From Anaerolineaceae bacterium UBA5365 (GTDB lineage Bacteria; Chloroflexota; Anaerolineae; Anaerolineales; Anaerolineaceae): 28,742 bases of DNA. The notes below the pieces were generated by a model. The model saw only the letters and a list, made by a program, of their open reading frames with translations, was not told the DNA's origin and made no database searches. The stretch lies in contig DHPL01000025.1 in assembly GCA_002407905.1 (NCBI GenBank), positions 59,801-88,542 of the forward strand. The letters are read 5' to 3'. A program made the translations under genes and the position numbers. Below are positions 1-8,038 of this stretch, one piece after another. The stretch's first letter is position 1. Each line of letters opens with the position of its first letter.

Positions 1-1
1 G

Positions 2-1003
2 GAGGTGAACACGGAGATCAGCAGCGGGCACATGGAGGTGCACACATCGGTGGTGGATGTGCCGGACCCGCGCGTTGACCAACTGACCGAGATCTACAAG
101 CCCAAAAAGGTGGTACGCACCAAGGTGACTTACGCGGATATTGCCGGTTTGGATGGCAGCGCCGGCAAGGAAGGCTTGCCCGGGGCGCTGATCAACCAGT
201 TGGCGCAGATGGACGGCTATCTGCATGTGGTGCGCCAGTTCGAAAGCCCGGTGGTGGCGCATATCAGTGGCAGCATCGACCCCTTGCGGGACATCCAAAC
301 GATGGATACGGAATTCATCCTGAACGATCTGATCATGGTGGAGCGGCGGCTGGAACGCCTGCGCGAGGAGCATCGGCGCGGAGTGGCCCGGCCGCGGGAA
401 CAGGTGCAGGCCGAAATTGACGTTTTTGAGCGATTACTGGCAGTGCTGAGCGAGGAGAAACCGCTGCGTCACTACAATTTCACCTCGGAGGAAGACAAGC
501 TCTTGGCTTCGTTCGGGTTTTTGAGCCGCAAACCGCAGATCATCGTTTTGAATCAATCCGAGGACCAGGCTGAACTAAATTTCAAGAGCCCGCACCCGCA
601 TACTGATGTAGTAAGCCTGCCAGCCAAGCTGGAGATGGACATCGCGGCGCTGCCGCCTGAGGATGCAGCCATCTTTATGGAGGAGTACGGCATCCAGGAA
701 ACCAGCCTGGAGCGGCTGATCCGCCTGAGTTACGACCTTTTGGGCTTGCAGACCTTCTTTACCGCCGGCGAGAAGGAAGTGCATGCCTGGACCCTGCGCC
801 GCGGCGGGACCGCCAAGGACGCTGCCGGCGTGATCCACAGCGATTTTGAGAAGGGCTTCATCCGGGCTGAGATCGTGAGCTTTGAGGATATGATCACGTA
901 CGGGAGCACAGCGGAGGCTCGCAACAAAGGCCGCCTGCGCGTGGAGGGTAAAACTTACCCGATGGTCGATGGCGATATCATCGAGGTGCGCTTCAATATT
1001 TAG
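2..1003 (+). CDS. ychF: YchF/OLA1-family ATPase, 5'-truncated by the window edge
   Basis: Partial gene: the reading frame is open to the first base, so the N-terminal P-loop of the G domain lies outside the window. YchF is an Obg-family NTPase that prefers ATP and binds ribosomes. What is visible is the middle and C-terminal part: VVDVPDPRVDQL and KPKKVV after the P-loop region, the YADIAGL motif (the DxxG-type G3 site), then HVVRQFE, a helical insertion (ERRLERLREEHRRG), the IIVLNQSE segment at the NxxE-type G4 position, and the C-terminal TGS domain with IHSDFEKGFIRAEIVSFEDM and the closing EGKTYPMVDGDIIEVRFNI. A GTG at 5 and ATG at 35 are internal codons, not starts, because the family needs about 40 more residues upstream. 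The gene is followed directly by a strong terminator. The identification is firm; only the true start is unknown. Confidence 0.93.
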   Translation, partial: EVNTEISSGHMEVHTSVVDVPDPRVDQLTEIYKPKKVVRTKVTYADIAGLDGSAGKEGLPGALINQLAQMDGYLHVVRQFESPVVAHISGSIDPLRDIQTMDTEFILNDLIMVERRLERLREEHRRGVARPREQVQAEIDVFERLLAVLSEEKPLRHYNFTSEEDKLLASFGFLSRKPQIIVLNQSEDQAELNFKSPHPHTDVVSLPAKLEMDIAALPPEDAAIFMEEYGIQETSLERLIRLSYDLLGLQTFFTAGEKEVHAWTLRRGGTAKDAAGVIHSDFEKGFIRAEIVSFEDMITYGSTAEARNKGRLRVEGKTYPMVDGDIIEVRFNI

Positions 1004-1014
1004 TGCGTGTACTG

Positions 1015-1054
1015 AGACAAAAACAGGTCCGGAATTCCGGACCTGTTTTTGTCT
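1015..1054. terminator. Bidirectional terminator, perfect 40-bp palindrome
   Basis: Bases 1015-1034 and 1035-1054 are exact reverse complements, so RNA from either strand folds into one long hairpin with a GC core (CAGGTCCGG) flanked by A- and T-runs (GACAAAAA / TTTTTGTC). It sits between the convergent ychF stop at 1003 and the nuclease stop at 1068, and the T-run follows the GC stem on both strands, so it should end transcription in both directions. Confidence 0.88.
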
Positions 1055-1067
1055 ATATAGGCACGAT

Positions 1068-4000
1068 TTAGCGGTTGACGAAGGGCAGGAAGATCTTGGG
1101 CGGTTCAGCTTTCTTTTCAAGGACGTGGATGGTGACTGTTACAGTATTACTATCTGTTTCGCCGTCGTTGGCTTTATAGGTGAAGCTGTCGGCACCAAAG
1201 AAGCCGGCCTGAGGCACGTAAGTAAAGCTGCCATCCGCCCTGAGAGTGAGGGTCCCCTTGCTGGCGCTGCTGACCAGTATTGCGGTCAGCGGGTCGCCAT
1301 CCGCGTCAGTATCGTTGACCAGAACACCCGGGGCAGCGACCGTCAGAGTTTGACCGGAATCCACGGTGTAGGTATCGGCAACGGCTACCGGGATTTCCCC
1401 GGTGGAGATCACTTCGATCGTGACGGTGGCTGTATCGGTCATGCCGCTTTGAGTACGGAAGAAGAAATCCGTATCCATGCTATAGGTAAATGTATCTTGA
1501 CCGGCAAAGTTGGCATTTGGTGTATAAACGAAGGACCCGTCTGCATTTAAGACCAATGTGCCATTGGCAGGCGGAGTAACCAAGCTGGCAGTCACCTTAT
1601 CGTATTTGTTCAACTCAACGTCATTCGCCAAAACGCCATCCAAACTATTGACTGAAAGTTGTGTGTTGTCGTAAGTTTGGTAGAAATCATCGTTAGCCAT
1701 GGGCGGATGATTGAGCAAAAGCGAGATCAGAACGGGATCGTGATCCGAGGAGCGGTAGGCATTGGGTTCATAGAGTGCATCGATCGCCGCAGGCTTAAAG
1801 GACATGTCATAATCCAGTACACTAGGTTCATCGGCGTTGATATGCCAGTAGTCAGCATCCAGAATGTAAGAGGCCAGGCGGCGGTTTGCAAGACCGTGGT
1901 CGAGGTAACTCACTGCGCCATCGAAACCATATGAATAGGCGTGTTGACCCGAAAAGCGCATAACCGTATTGATAAAGTCATCCGCTGTGCCTTCCACGCC
2001 GTCCGGACCAGCCTGGATGGCCATGATGGGATCTTCCAGGGGGTAGGCGTTTAAGTCGCCGATGATCAGGAACTGATCCGAGCCCTGGCCTGTGGGATCG
2101 TTAGACAGCCATTTCACCAGAGCTTTTGCCGCTTTGGTGCGGGTAAGGTTACAGTTGCCCTGGCCATCGAGCAAGTCCGGGTCGCCTGCGCACTCACTGC
2201 CTTTGGATTTAAGGTGGTTGACCGCGATGGTGAGCAGTTCGTTGCTGGCGTGGTCCCGGAAGGTTTGGGCGAGCGTGGGGCGCTGGACGGAGACATCAAA
2301 ACCGTCTGTTGCCTTAATGGCAGCGTAGGGGCCTACAGCAGTTACTTTTGCGCTGTTGTAGATGAGGGCTACTTTGATCACATCGGTACCAACAGCCCCA
2401 GTGTTCACGACTTTCCAATCCGTTCCTCCCAATGCCGTATTGATGCCGTCCACCAGGTCTTGAACCGCGTAATTTGCTGGTTGACCTGGGCGATCGTTTT
2501 CGATTTCAACCAGGCCAACGATGTCTGCCTGCATGCCGGTAAGCGCAGATAATATTTTATTGCGCTGGCGAGTGAGTTCTTCCTGAGTGTCAGCACCGCG
2601 GCATTCCATGTTGCCGCTGGGACCGCAGATATTTCCTGAGTTGTCGATTGTTGTGAAGTAGTTCAGCACATTCATACTGGCCACACGCAATTCCCCGGGG
2701 GTTATTTCAGGTGCCGGGGGACGATTGTTTAACGCAGTATAAATAGCGCCAGTGGTGGGTTGGATTTTGTACTCATCAAAGGAATAATGGACGAAACCAG
2801 TTATTCCCGCGAATGTGTCGCCGCCGCGGAAACGGTTATCAAGGCTGAAGACGCTACCGTCCGGATGACGCAAAGGTGCTGGGTTCTGGCTATTGATTAA
2901 GTCGTCCAAGAGGATCGTATCCATGGCCTGGCGTTCCATCTCGGCTACTGCCTGGGGACCAGGTGGGAAGAGGGCTGTCGGAGTGTAATGCCGGCTGCCA
3001 GTTAGGGCTACTGTACCGTAACGGCCATAGTCGTAATACTCACTAATGGTCAATGCTTGCGGGAAGGTGACCAGCATGCCTTCCACGCTCTCGCGTTGAG
3101 CAGCAGTCATAGGCAAACTGACTGGAGTTGCTGCCAATTGGACAGGCTCGGTGCTCAATTTGGTAAAGGTGGTCGCCGTAATTTGGGTTTGATTGAAATA
3201 CTCGCTGACTTTTCCGGTAATCTGGATAAGGTCGCCGACGTTTAGATTGGGCAGCGGGCTAGTGCTGTTGGTGAAAACGAATATCCCGTCCGATGTCGCT
3301 GGATTTCCATCCCCATTGAGGTCCTGTAGGCCGTATCCGCGGAAAGCGGGCAGAAGAATGGTGACCACGCCTCTCACAGTAACGGTTTGCCCAGCCAGTG
3401 AGGTGGCATCACCGCTGCCCTGAACTTGCATGATGGTGTTTAGCGTACTGAAACTAAGCGTCAGTTCAGCATCCGGGTTATCCGGCGGGTCCATCAAATC
3501 GGCGTCGCTGACCGCGGCAGGCGGCACAGTCAGGGTGCAGGTATTCCCCGCGGGAAGCGGAGCAGTAGGAGTAAACACCAGTGTGGCGGGGTCATCGGTT
3601 TTGTTCGCCGTGGTGAAACTTACCTCTGTTCCGCCACAGAGCAGGGTGGCAGAGTTTCCGGGTATAAAGTTCACAGCTTCGCTATATGTCAGGCTGATGG
3701 TCGCCTCCGGCAGCACACCTGTGGCATTTGCTGCAGGCACCGAACCAATAAACACCGGGGCTGCGTCCGTTGTGGGCCGAACAGGGATGCTGAGGACGTA
3801 ATCCTGCCCCAGATTCGGAGTGAGATTGGCCGCGCCGATCGTAAGCGTGCAGGCTTTACCCAGGGGCAAGGCTGCAGCAGGCGTGATGGTGAACTGCGTG
3901 GAGCTGGCATCAGCGCTAACGCTGCTGGATACCGTGCTGCCATCGCAAACCAGGCTATACCAATCCAGAGTCGGCGTTACAGCCTGATCGAAGGTCAGGA

Positions 4001-5048
4001 CGATCGTTGTGTCCGGAAATACCCCATACGCGTCTTGTGCCATGACTGCACTCGCTACTGAAGCATGCACCGGGGGGACCGGCTGGGTATCGAAGGCGTA
4101 GGTATAGGGCGCTGCCATGGGCAAGGGGGGCGTGGCCAGGTCGTGCACGGCATCGGCTGCGATGTTGAGGCTGCAGTTTGTGCCGTATGGCAGGTCAGTA
4201 TCTGGATTGACGGTCCATTGGGTGTCACCGGCAGTGGGGTCGGTAGCTGTGACCGGGCTGAGCGTGGTGGTGATAGTGTCCGTACCGCAGGTGATGCTGG
4301 CTGCCGTGAAGGTGACTGCCACGTTAAAAGTGAGCGAAAAGTCCGTTGTGATCAAAGCCAGATCGCTGGCATCCTTGGAGTAGGCCAAGCTGCTCACGGA
4401 AGGTGCGGAAGGGGTGCAGGGCGCTAGAGTGGTTCCCGTGTTGTACGGGGCAGGAGGGTTCAAAAGAAGTTTGAAATCTTGGGAGTTATCGTCAGTATCA
4501 ATACAGCGGGCTATCCTCTGACCGGAGTGCAGTTTTGATAGGGCAGGTGCCGCAGCTGTATCTTTTGTCGCAGCGCCGCCAAAACCTACCAAATCAACCG
4601 ATTTACCTTCTGTTACGCCATAAATTTCTACAGCAAAAGATGAAGCAGACATATTGATAGAGGCTGTGAAATCTGGGTTCTCTACCGCTGAGTCCCCGGT
4701 ACCGGTCGTGCCGGACTTGATCAGGAAATAACCTCCCGCTGCTATCGACCCAGACAAAGTGACCTTTGACGAAAAGGTCGTTGCGCCCACCGAGTAATAG
4801 CGCAATTCGTAATCCGAGAGATTGATTGACGATGAAGACATGTTAAATAAAACAACATAATCATTTTGGAATGTTGCCAGAGGAGCTGTTGTACCAGTAG
4901 AGCCTCCTCCTCCATAAGCCTCGTAAATCACTAGCGAGGTAGAGCCTGTTGTTTGGGCCTCAACTGCCTGCTGCGGCAGGGGGCCGAACGCCAGTAAGGC
5001 CAGGATCAGAGCGGTGAGAATCTGAAGTGCCTTCATTCTATTTTGCAT
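1068..5048 (-). CDS. Secreted multidomain ExeM/NucH-like endonuclease
   Basis: A 1326-aa exported protein. Order of parts: signal peptide (about 1-31, cleaved after VEA), lamin-tail-like domain (about 36-200; DYVVLFNMSS, SDYELRYYS), three Ig-like bacterial domains (about 213-535, each with T.FS.TFN or TLTFDQAV type strands), an OB-fold-like segment (about 540-650; TVTVRGVV, GDLIQITGKV), and an endonuclease/exonuclease/phosphatase domain (about 780-1110). Catalytic motifs are all present: SMNVLNYF, VEIEND, VNHLKSKG, IGDLNAYP, YLDHG and SSDHDPV. Two cadherin-like/VCBS domains follow (each with VLANDVE or VLVNDTD and DTFTY or DSFTY). The protein ends in IFLPFVNR, a tail shared with other secreted proteins here. 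Start at 5048 is chosen because GGAGG lies 9 bases upstream (5056-5060); ATG at 5036 is too far. Likely role: degrading extracellular DNA for phosphate or nucleosides (inferred from the ExeM/NucH family). Confidence 0.9.
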   Translation of the reverse strand: MQNRMKALQILTALILALLAFGPLPQQAVEAQTTGSTSLVIYEAYGGGGSTGTTAPLATFQNDYVVLFNMSSSSINLSDYELRYYSVGATTFSSKVTLSGSIAAGGYFLIKSGTTGTGDSAVENPDFTASINMSASSFAVEIYGVTEGKSVDLVGFGGAATKDTAAAPALSKLHSGQRIARCIDTDDNSQDFKLLLNPPAPYNTGTTLAPCTPSAPSVSSLAYSKDASDLALITTDFSLTFNVAVTFTAASITCGTDTITTTLSPVTATDPTAGDTQWTVNPDTDLPYGTNCSLNIAADAVHDLATPPLPMAAPYTYAFDTQPVPPVHASVASAVMAQDAYGVFPDTTIVLTFDQAVTPTLDWYSLVCDGSTVSSSVSADASSTQFTITPAAALPLGKACTLTIGAANLTPNLGQDYVLSIPVRPTTDAAPVFIGSVPAANATGVLPEATISLTYSEAVNFIPGNSATLLCGGTEVSFTTANKTDDPATLVFTPTAPLPAGNTCTLTVPPAAVSDADLMDPPDNPDAELTLSFSTLNTIMQVQGSGDATSLAGQTVTVRGVVTILLPAFRGYGLQDLNGDGNPATSDGIFVFTNSTSPLPNLNVGDLIQITGKVSEYFNQTQITATTFTKLSTEPVQLAATPVSLPMTAAQRESVEGMLVTFPQALTISEYYDYGRYGTVALTGSRHYTPTALFPPGPQAVAEMERQAMDTILLDDLINSQNPAPLRHPDGSVFSLDNRFRGGDTFAGITGFVHYSFDEYKIQPTTGAIYTALNNRPPAPEITPGELRVASMNVLNYFTTIDNSGNICGPSGNMECRGADTQEELTRQRNKILSALTGMQADIVGLVEIENDRPGQPANYAVQDLVDGINTALGGTDWKVVNTGAVGTDVIKVALIYNSAKVTAVGPYAAIKATDGFDVSVQRPTLAQTFRDHASNELLTIAVNHLKSKGSECAGDPDLLDGQGNCNLTRTKAAKALVKWLSNDPTGQGSDQFLIIGDLNAYPLEDPIMAIQAGPDGVEGTADDFINTVMRFSGQHAYSYGFDGAVSYLDHGLANRRLASYILDADYWHINADEPSVLDYDMSFKPAAIDALYEPNAYRSSDHDPVLISLLLNHPPMANDDFYQTYDNTQLSVNSLDGVLANDVELNKYDKVTASLVTPPANGTLVLNADGSFVYTPNANFAGQDTFTYSMDTDFFFRTQSGMTDTATVTIEVISTGEIPVAVADTYTVDSGQTLTVAAPGVLVNDTDADGDPLTAILVSSASKGTLTLRADGSFTYVPQAGFFGADSFTYKANDGETDSNTVTVTIHVLEKKAEPPKIFLPFVNR

Positions 5049-5128
5049 TGGAAAACCTCCGGGAGATGGGACATTTTGCGTCCGTTAAGGTTATCATGCA
5101 ATGCGTATTTTGTGAGGAATTTGTTGGT

Positions 5129-5172
5129 ACAAAATGAAGATTCTGTATTTTATTCTATTATTTATAATTAAT
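5129..5172. other. AT-rich block, possible DNA-unwinding element
   Basis: The stretch 5141-5172 has only 3 G/C in 32 bases, in a genome that is otherwise GC-rich. It lies about 80 bp from a cluster of DnaA-box-like sequences. An AT-rich block beside phased DnaA boxes is the usual build of a bacterial origin. It also lies upstream of the minus-strand nuclease gene, so it could simply be part of that promoter region. Confidence 0.45.
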
Positions 5173-5251
5173 CCTGCTTAGCATCAATATCGGACCTTAA
5201 GTTCGCTTGGCGGCGGCAAATTCGAGGCCGGGTAGAGGCCGGCGGGGAGAC

Positions 5252-5356
5252 TGTGGAGAAGCTGTGGATAAGCGCGGCGGGGTGGTGGAAAAAGCAGGCA
5301 GGCCTGTGCATAACTGCGCTTATAATTGTGCAAAACCGGGCCCTGGCTGTGGAAAA
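5252..5356 (-). other. Phased array of six DnaA-box-like sites, candidate origin
   Basis: Read on the plus strand, 9-mers of the form TGTGNANAA occur at 5252 (TGTGGAGAA), 5263 (TGTGGATAA), 5284 (GGTGGAAAA), 5305 (TGTGCATAA), 5327 (TGTGCAAAA) and 5348 (TGTGGAAAA). Those at 5263 and 5305 are the reverse complements of TTATCCACA and TTATGCACA, perfect DnaA boxes; the others carry one or two changes. Start-to-start distances are 11, 21, 21, 22 and 21 bp, so all sites face one side of the helix and point the same way, toward the AT-rich block at 5129-5172. A TATAAT at 5321-5326 lies between two boxes and could be the hydrogenase promoter, so DnaA acting as a transcription regulator is an alternative. 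No dnaA or dnaN gene is in the window. Confidence 0.6.
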
Positions 5357-5441
5357 CAGGGGCCAGGATCTTGTCCCTGAGAACCGCCAGGGGGCGGTGT
5401 GCATTTGAAACCGGCGCGGCAAAGCGCCTGATGGAGGCTGA

Positions 5442-6308
5442 ATGAGCCAAAATAGTCTGCCCAGATTTGCTGTTTTGCAGCTTTCAGGCTGCAGCGGCTG
5501 TGAAGTTTCATTATTAAACGCCCATGAGTGGGTGGATCGGTACGACCTGGTTTACATGCCACTGGTGATCAGCGCCAACAGCCTGCCGGACGAAGTGGAG
5601 GTGCTGCTGGTTTCCGGCGGAGTGCGCAACGAGGAAGACGAATACAACCTGCGCACCGCTGCCAGCATCGCCAAGAAGGTGGTGGCGGTGGGAACCTGCG
5701 CCATCAGCGGCGGAGTGGCCAACCTGGGCGACCGGGACGAGGTGCGCGAGCTCTTTCTGGCGGATACCAAGCGCCATGCCCTGCCCAGCTTGCTGCCCAA
5801 AACCCATCCGGTGGACGCGGTGGTTAAAGTGGACCTCTACCTGCCGGGCTGCCCGCCCACGCCGGAACTATTCATGGCCGCGCTCACCGAAGACCCGGAT
5901 TTCAAGCCGGCGGCCATCGTGTGCGTTGAATGCGGGCGCAAGAAACTGGGCGACCGCAAGCCAGAGCATCTGGTGGGGTTTCAGTCCGGACGGGTTGAAG
6001 AGGGCATCTGCCTGATCAACCAGGGCTACCTTTGCGTGGGCACCAGCACCCGCGGCGGCTGCCGGGCGCTTTGCACGCGGCCGGGCCACCCCTGCGTGGG
6101 CTGCCGGGGACCTTCAGACATGTTCATCGAGAAAGAGAGCCAGGTTTGGCTGGAAAACATCCAGCGCACATTCTCGCGGATGACCGAGATCCCGGCGGAG
6201 GAAGTGAGCCAGGCGCTCAAAAGTCCGCAGCTTTCGCTCTTTCTGTTCCAATTTTCCGATTATGAAGGCGGCGACCGTCCGCCACGCGATAAAAACAGGG
6301 TGCTGTGA
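5442..6308 (+). CDS. NiFe hydrogenase small subunit, FrhG/MvhG-like
   Basis: A 288-aa cytoplasmic iron-sulfur subunit that passes electrons from the NiFe centre. The proximal cluster ligands are all visible: CSGC (C17, C20), GTC (C86) and PGCPP (C137). Eight further cysteines follow (C161, C164, C190, C198, C207, C211, C218, C221), in the pattern of the extra [4Fe-4S] clusters of group 3 small subunits. There is no Tat signal, so the enzyme should be cytoplasmic. Start ATG 5442 has GGAGG at 5433-5437. The stop overlaps the start of the large subunit (TGATG), so the two are co-translated. No diaphorase, F420-binding, HdrA/MvhD or maturation gene is adjacent, so the electron acceptor cannot be told from context. 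Assignment to group 3 is by motif pattern; an uncharacterised hydrogenase-like complex is possible. Confidence 0.85.
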   Translation: MSQNSLPRFAVLQLSGCSGCEVSLLNAHEWVDRYDLVYMPLVISANSLPDEVEVLLVSGGVRNEEDEYNLRTAASIAKKVVAVGTCAISGGVANLGDRDEVRELFLADTKRHALPSLLPKTHPVDAVVKVDLYLPGCPPTPELFMAALTEDPDFKPAAIVCVECGRKKLGDRKPEHLVGFQSGRVEEGICLINQGYLCVGTSTRGGCRALCTRPGHPCVGCRGPSDMFIEKESQVWLENIQRTFSRMTEIPAEEVSQALKSPQLSLFLFQFSDYEGGDRPPRDKNRVL

Positions 6309-7621
6309 TGACGACCCTAACCTTTCCCCTGAGCCGCATTGAAGGCCACGCCCGCGTGGTGGTGGAAACCTCTGAAGGCAATGTGCTTTCGGCCCAATTT
6401 CAGGCCATGGAGCTGCGCGGGTTCCGGTATTTTGTGATCGGGACGCCCGCTGAACAGATGCCGGTGATCGTGCCGCGCATCTGCGGGGTTTGCTCCACGG
6501 CGCACCATGTAGCTTCGGTTAAGGCGCTGGAAAACGCCTATGGGGTGAAGCCCACGCCCCTGGCGCAGACGGTGCGGGAGATCCTGCTTTTGGGGCAGCT
6601 GATCCAAAACCAGGCCACTTCCCTCTTCCTGTTCACGATGCCCGACCGGGCCGGCGTGGATTCGATTTTCCATATGGGTGAGGACGAAGCGAATAAGGCA
6701 CAGCAGTTCAGCATCGCCCAACGAGCCCTGAGAGTGCGCAAACTGGGCACGGACCTGATCACCCTGGCGGGCGGCCAATTCATCCACCCCGTGAAGGCTG
6801 TGGTGGGCGGCGTGATCAGCGGGATCGAGCACGAGCGGGCGGAGCAAATGCTAAACTCGCTGGATGAGCTGATCCCGGTGGCAGCGGAACTAGTGGACAT
6901 CTACTGGGAGCTGAGCATGGCCTTGCGGGACCGCATTGGGACCTGGGGCGATGACCTGCCCACTTACTACCTCTCCTCCACCGAAACGCGGGGGCTGCGG
7001 CTGAACAGCGAGCGCCTGCGGGTGATGAGCCCGGCGGGCGTGGAAATGGCCAGCTTTTTGCCCAGCGAGTACGAATGGTACCTGGACATGCGCGACAGCC
7101 GCTACTCCTACGCGGGCGAGAGCTCTTACCAGGGCAATATCATCCGGGCCAACAGCCTGGCGCGCATGAACCTGAGTGAGGGATTGGATACACCCCTAGC
7201 CGACCGCTACCTGCGCCGGCTGCGCGGCACTTTCGGCGCGACGGTACATGCCATTTTGCTGTATGACCTCTGCCGCGGGATTGAACTGGTTTACGCGATG
7301 GAGCGCGCCAAGGAACTGCTGCAGCAGGACTTGAGCGCGGGCGAGTTTGAGGTGCCGTACACACCCCGGGACGGCGTGGGCTACGGCCTGGTGGAGGCCC
7401 CGCGCGGGCCGTTGATCCACCGTTATGAGATCGAGAACGGGCTGATCAAGAGCGCGAGCTTCATCATCCCTACTACGCACAATATGCTGGCGATCAAGCG
7501 GGCCCTGATGGTGGTTAGCAAGCGCTACATCAAACCCAGCGGGATCAATTTGGAGCTGGAAAAGGCCGTGGGGCGCGTGGTGCGCGCCTTTGACCCCTGT
7601 ATTGCCTGCGCAACGCAGTGA
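6308..7621 (+). CDS. NiFe hydrogenase large subunit without C-terminal extension
   Basis: A 437-aa catalytic subunit that would carry the NiFe(CN)2CO site. Motifs: FPLSRIEGHARV near the N-terminus (L0), RICGVCSTAHH with C59 and C62 (L1), and DPCIAC at the very end with C431 and C434 (L2). All four nickel-ligand cysteines are therefore present. The protein stops at ...CATQ; in most relatives the residue at the last position is His or Arg, and a 10-30 residue tail follows that a specific endopeptidase removes. Here there is no tail to remove and the usual His is Gln. ATG 6308 is chosen because it overlaps the preceding stop; an in-frame GTG at 6305 would add one codon. A terminator begins 18 bases after the stop, which confirms that the gene truly ends here. 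Confidence 0.87.
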   Translation: MTTLTFPLSRIEGHARVVVETSEGNVLSAQFQAMELRGFRYFVIGTPAEQMPVIVPRICGVCSTAHHVASVKALENAYGVKPTPLAQTVREILLLGQLIQNQATSLFLFTMPDRAGVDSIFHMGEDEANKAQQFSIAQRALRVRKLGTDLITLAGGQFIHPVKAVVGGVISGIEHERAEQMLNSLDELIPVAAELVDIYWELSMALRDRIGTWGDDLPTYYLSSTETRGLRLNSERLRVMSPAGVEMASFLPSEYEWYLDMRDSRYSYAGESSYQGNIIRANSLARMNLSEGLDTPLADRYLRRLRGTFGATVHAILLYDLCRGIELVYAMERAKELLQQDLSAGEFEVPYTPRDGVGYGLVEAPRGPLIHRYEIENGLIKSASFIIPTTHNMLAIKRALMVVSKRYIKPSGINLELEKAVGRVVRAFDPCIACATQ

Positions 7622-7639
7622 GCACTATACCGATGAGGG

Positions 7640-7673
7640 AACGGCGGGCTTGTTGACCCGCCGTTTCTTTCTT
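7640..7673 (+). terminator. Rho-independent terminator after the hydrogenase operon
   Basis: A 9-bp perfect stem (AACGGCGGG at 7640-7648 pairs with 7657-7665) with an 8-base loop is followed by TCTTTCTT. It closes the two-gene hydrogenase operon. Confidence 0.85.
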
Positions 7674-8038
7674 AAGGCTGGCGGGCTTGAGGGTTAAGGC
7701 CACAAGCAGCCTGGCGTAGAGGAAAAAGGATGGGCAAAACCTGAGGGTGTCTGTGCTGCAATTCTGCTGGGTTTTGTGGTCCCGCAGTTTTTGATTAACA
7801 GGTCCAACGAGGAGATCTGACCGGTTTTGTGGTTTTGTGGTCAAAAGCGGGGGGTACAAAAGTGGGTGGAGCACCAAAGGGGCATAACCGAATAAGGAAG
7901 CAGCACCGTGATGCGCCAGCTAGAAAACTGGGGGTATCCATAATGCAGACCACCCGCTAAGCGGGTGGTCATGCGGGAGTGAAACTTAGTTTTCGGACTG
8001 AGTCAGCGGCGCGTGGAGGTCATCGCCAATTCCGGGAC
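7674..8038. other. Gene-free stretch with a hairpin and short direct repeats
   Basis: No convincing gene is seen. GGTTTTGTGGTC occurs at 7770-7781 and 7831-7842, with a partial copy (GGTTTTGT) at 7823-7830 directly before the second. A perfect 10-bp hairpin (7948-7957 with 7961-7970, loop TAA) lies 69 bases beyond the stop of the minus-strand amidohydrolase gene; it lacks a T-run on either strand, so it is not a standard intrinsic terminator. The open frame on the minus strand at 7545-7877 overlaps the end of the hydrogenase gene and shows no family features. Confidence 0.4.
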
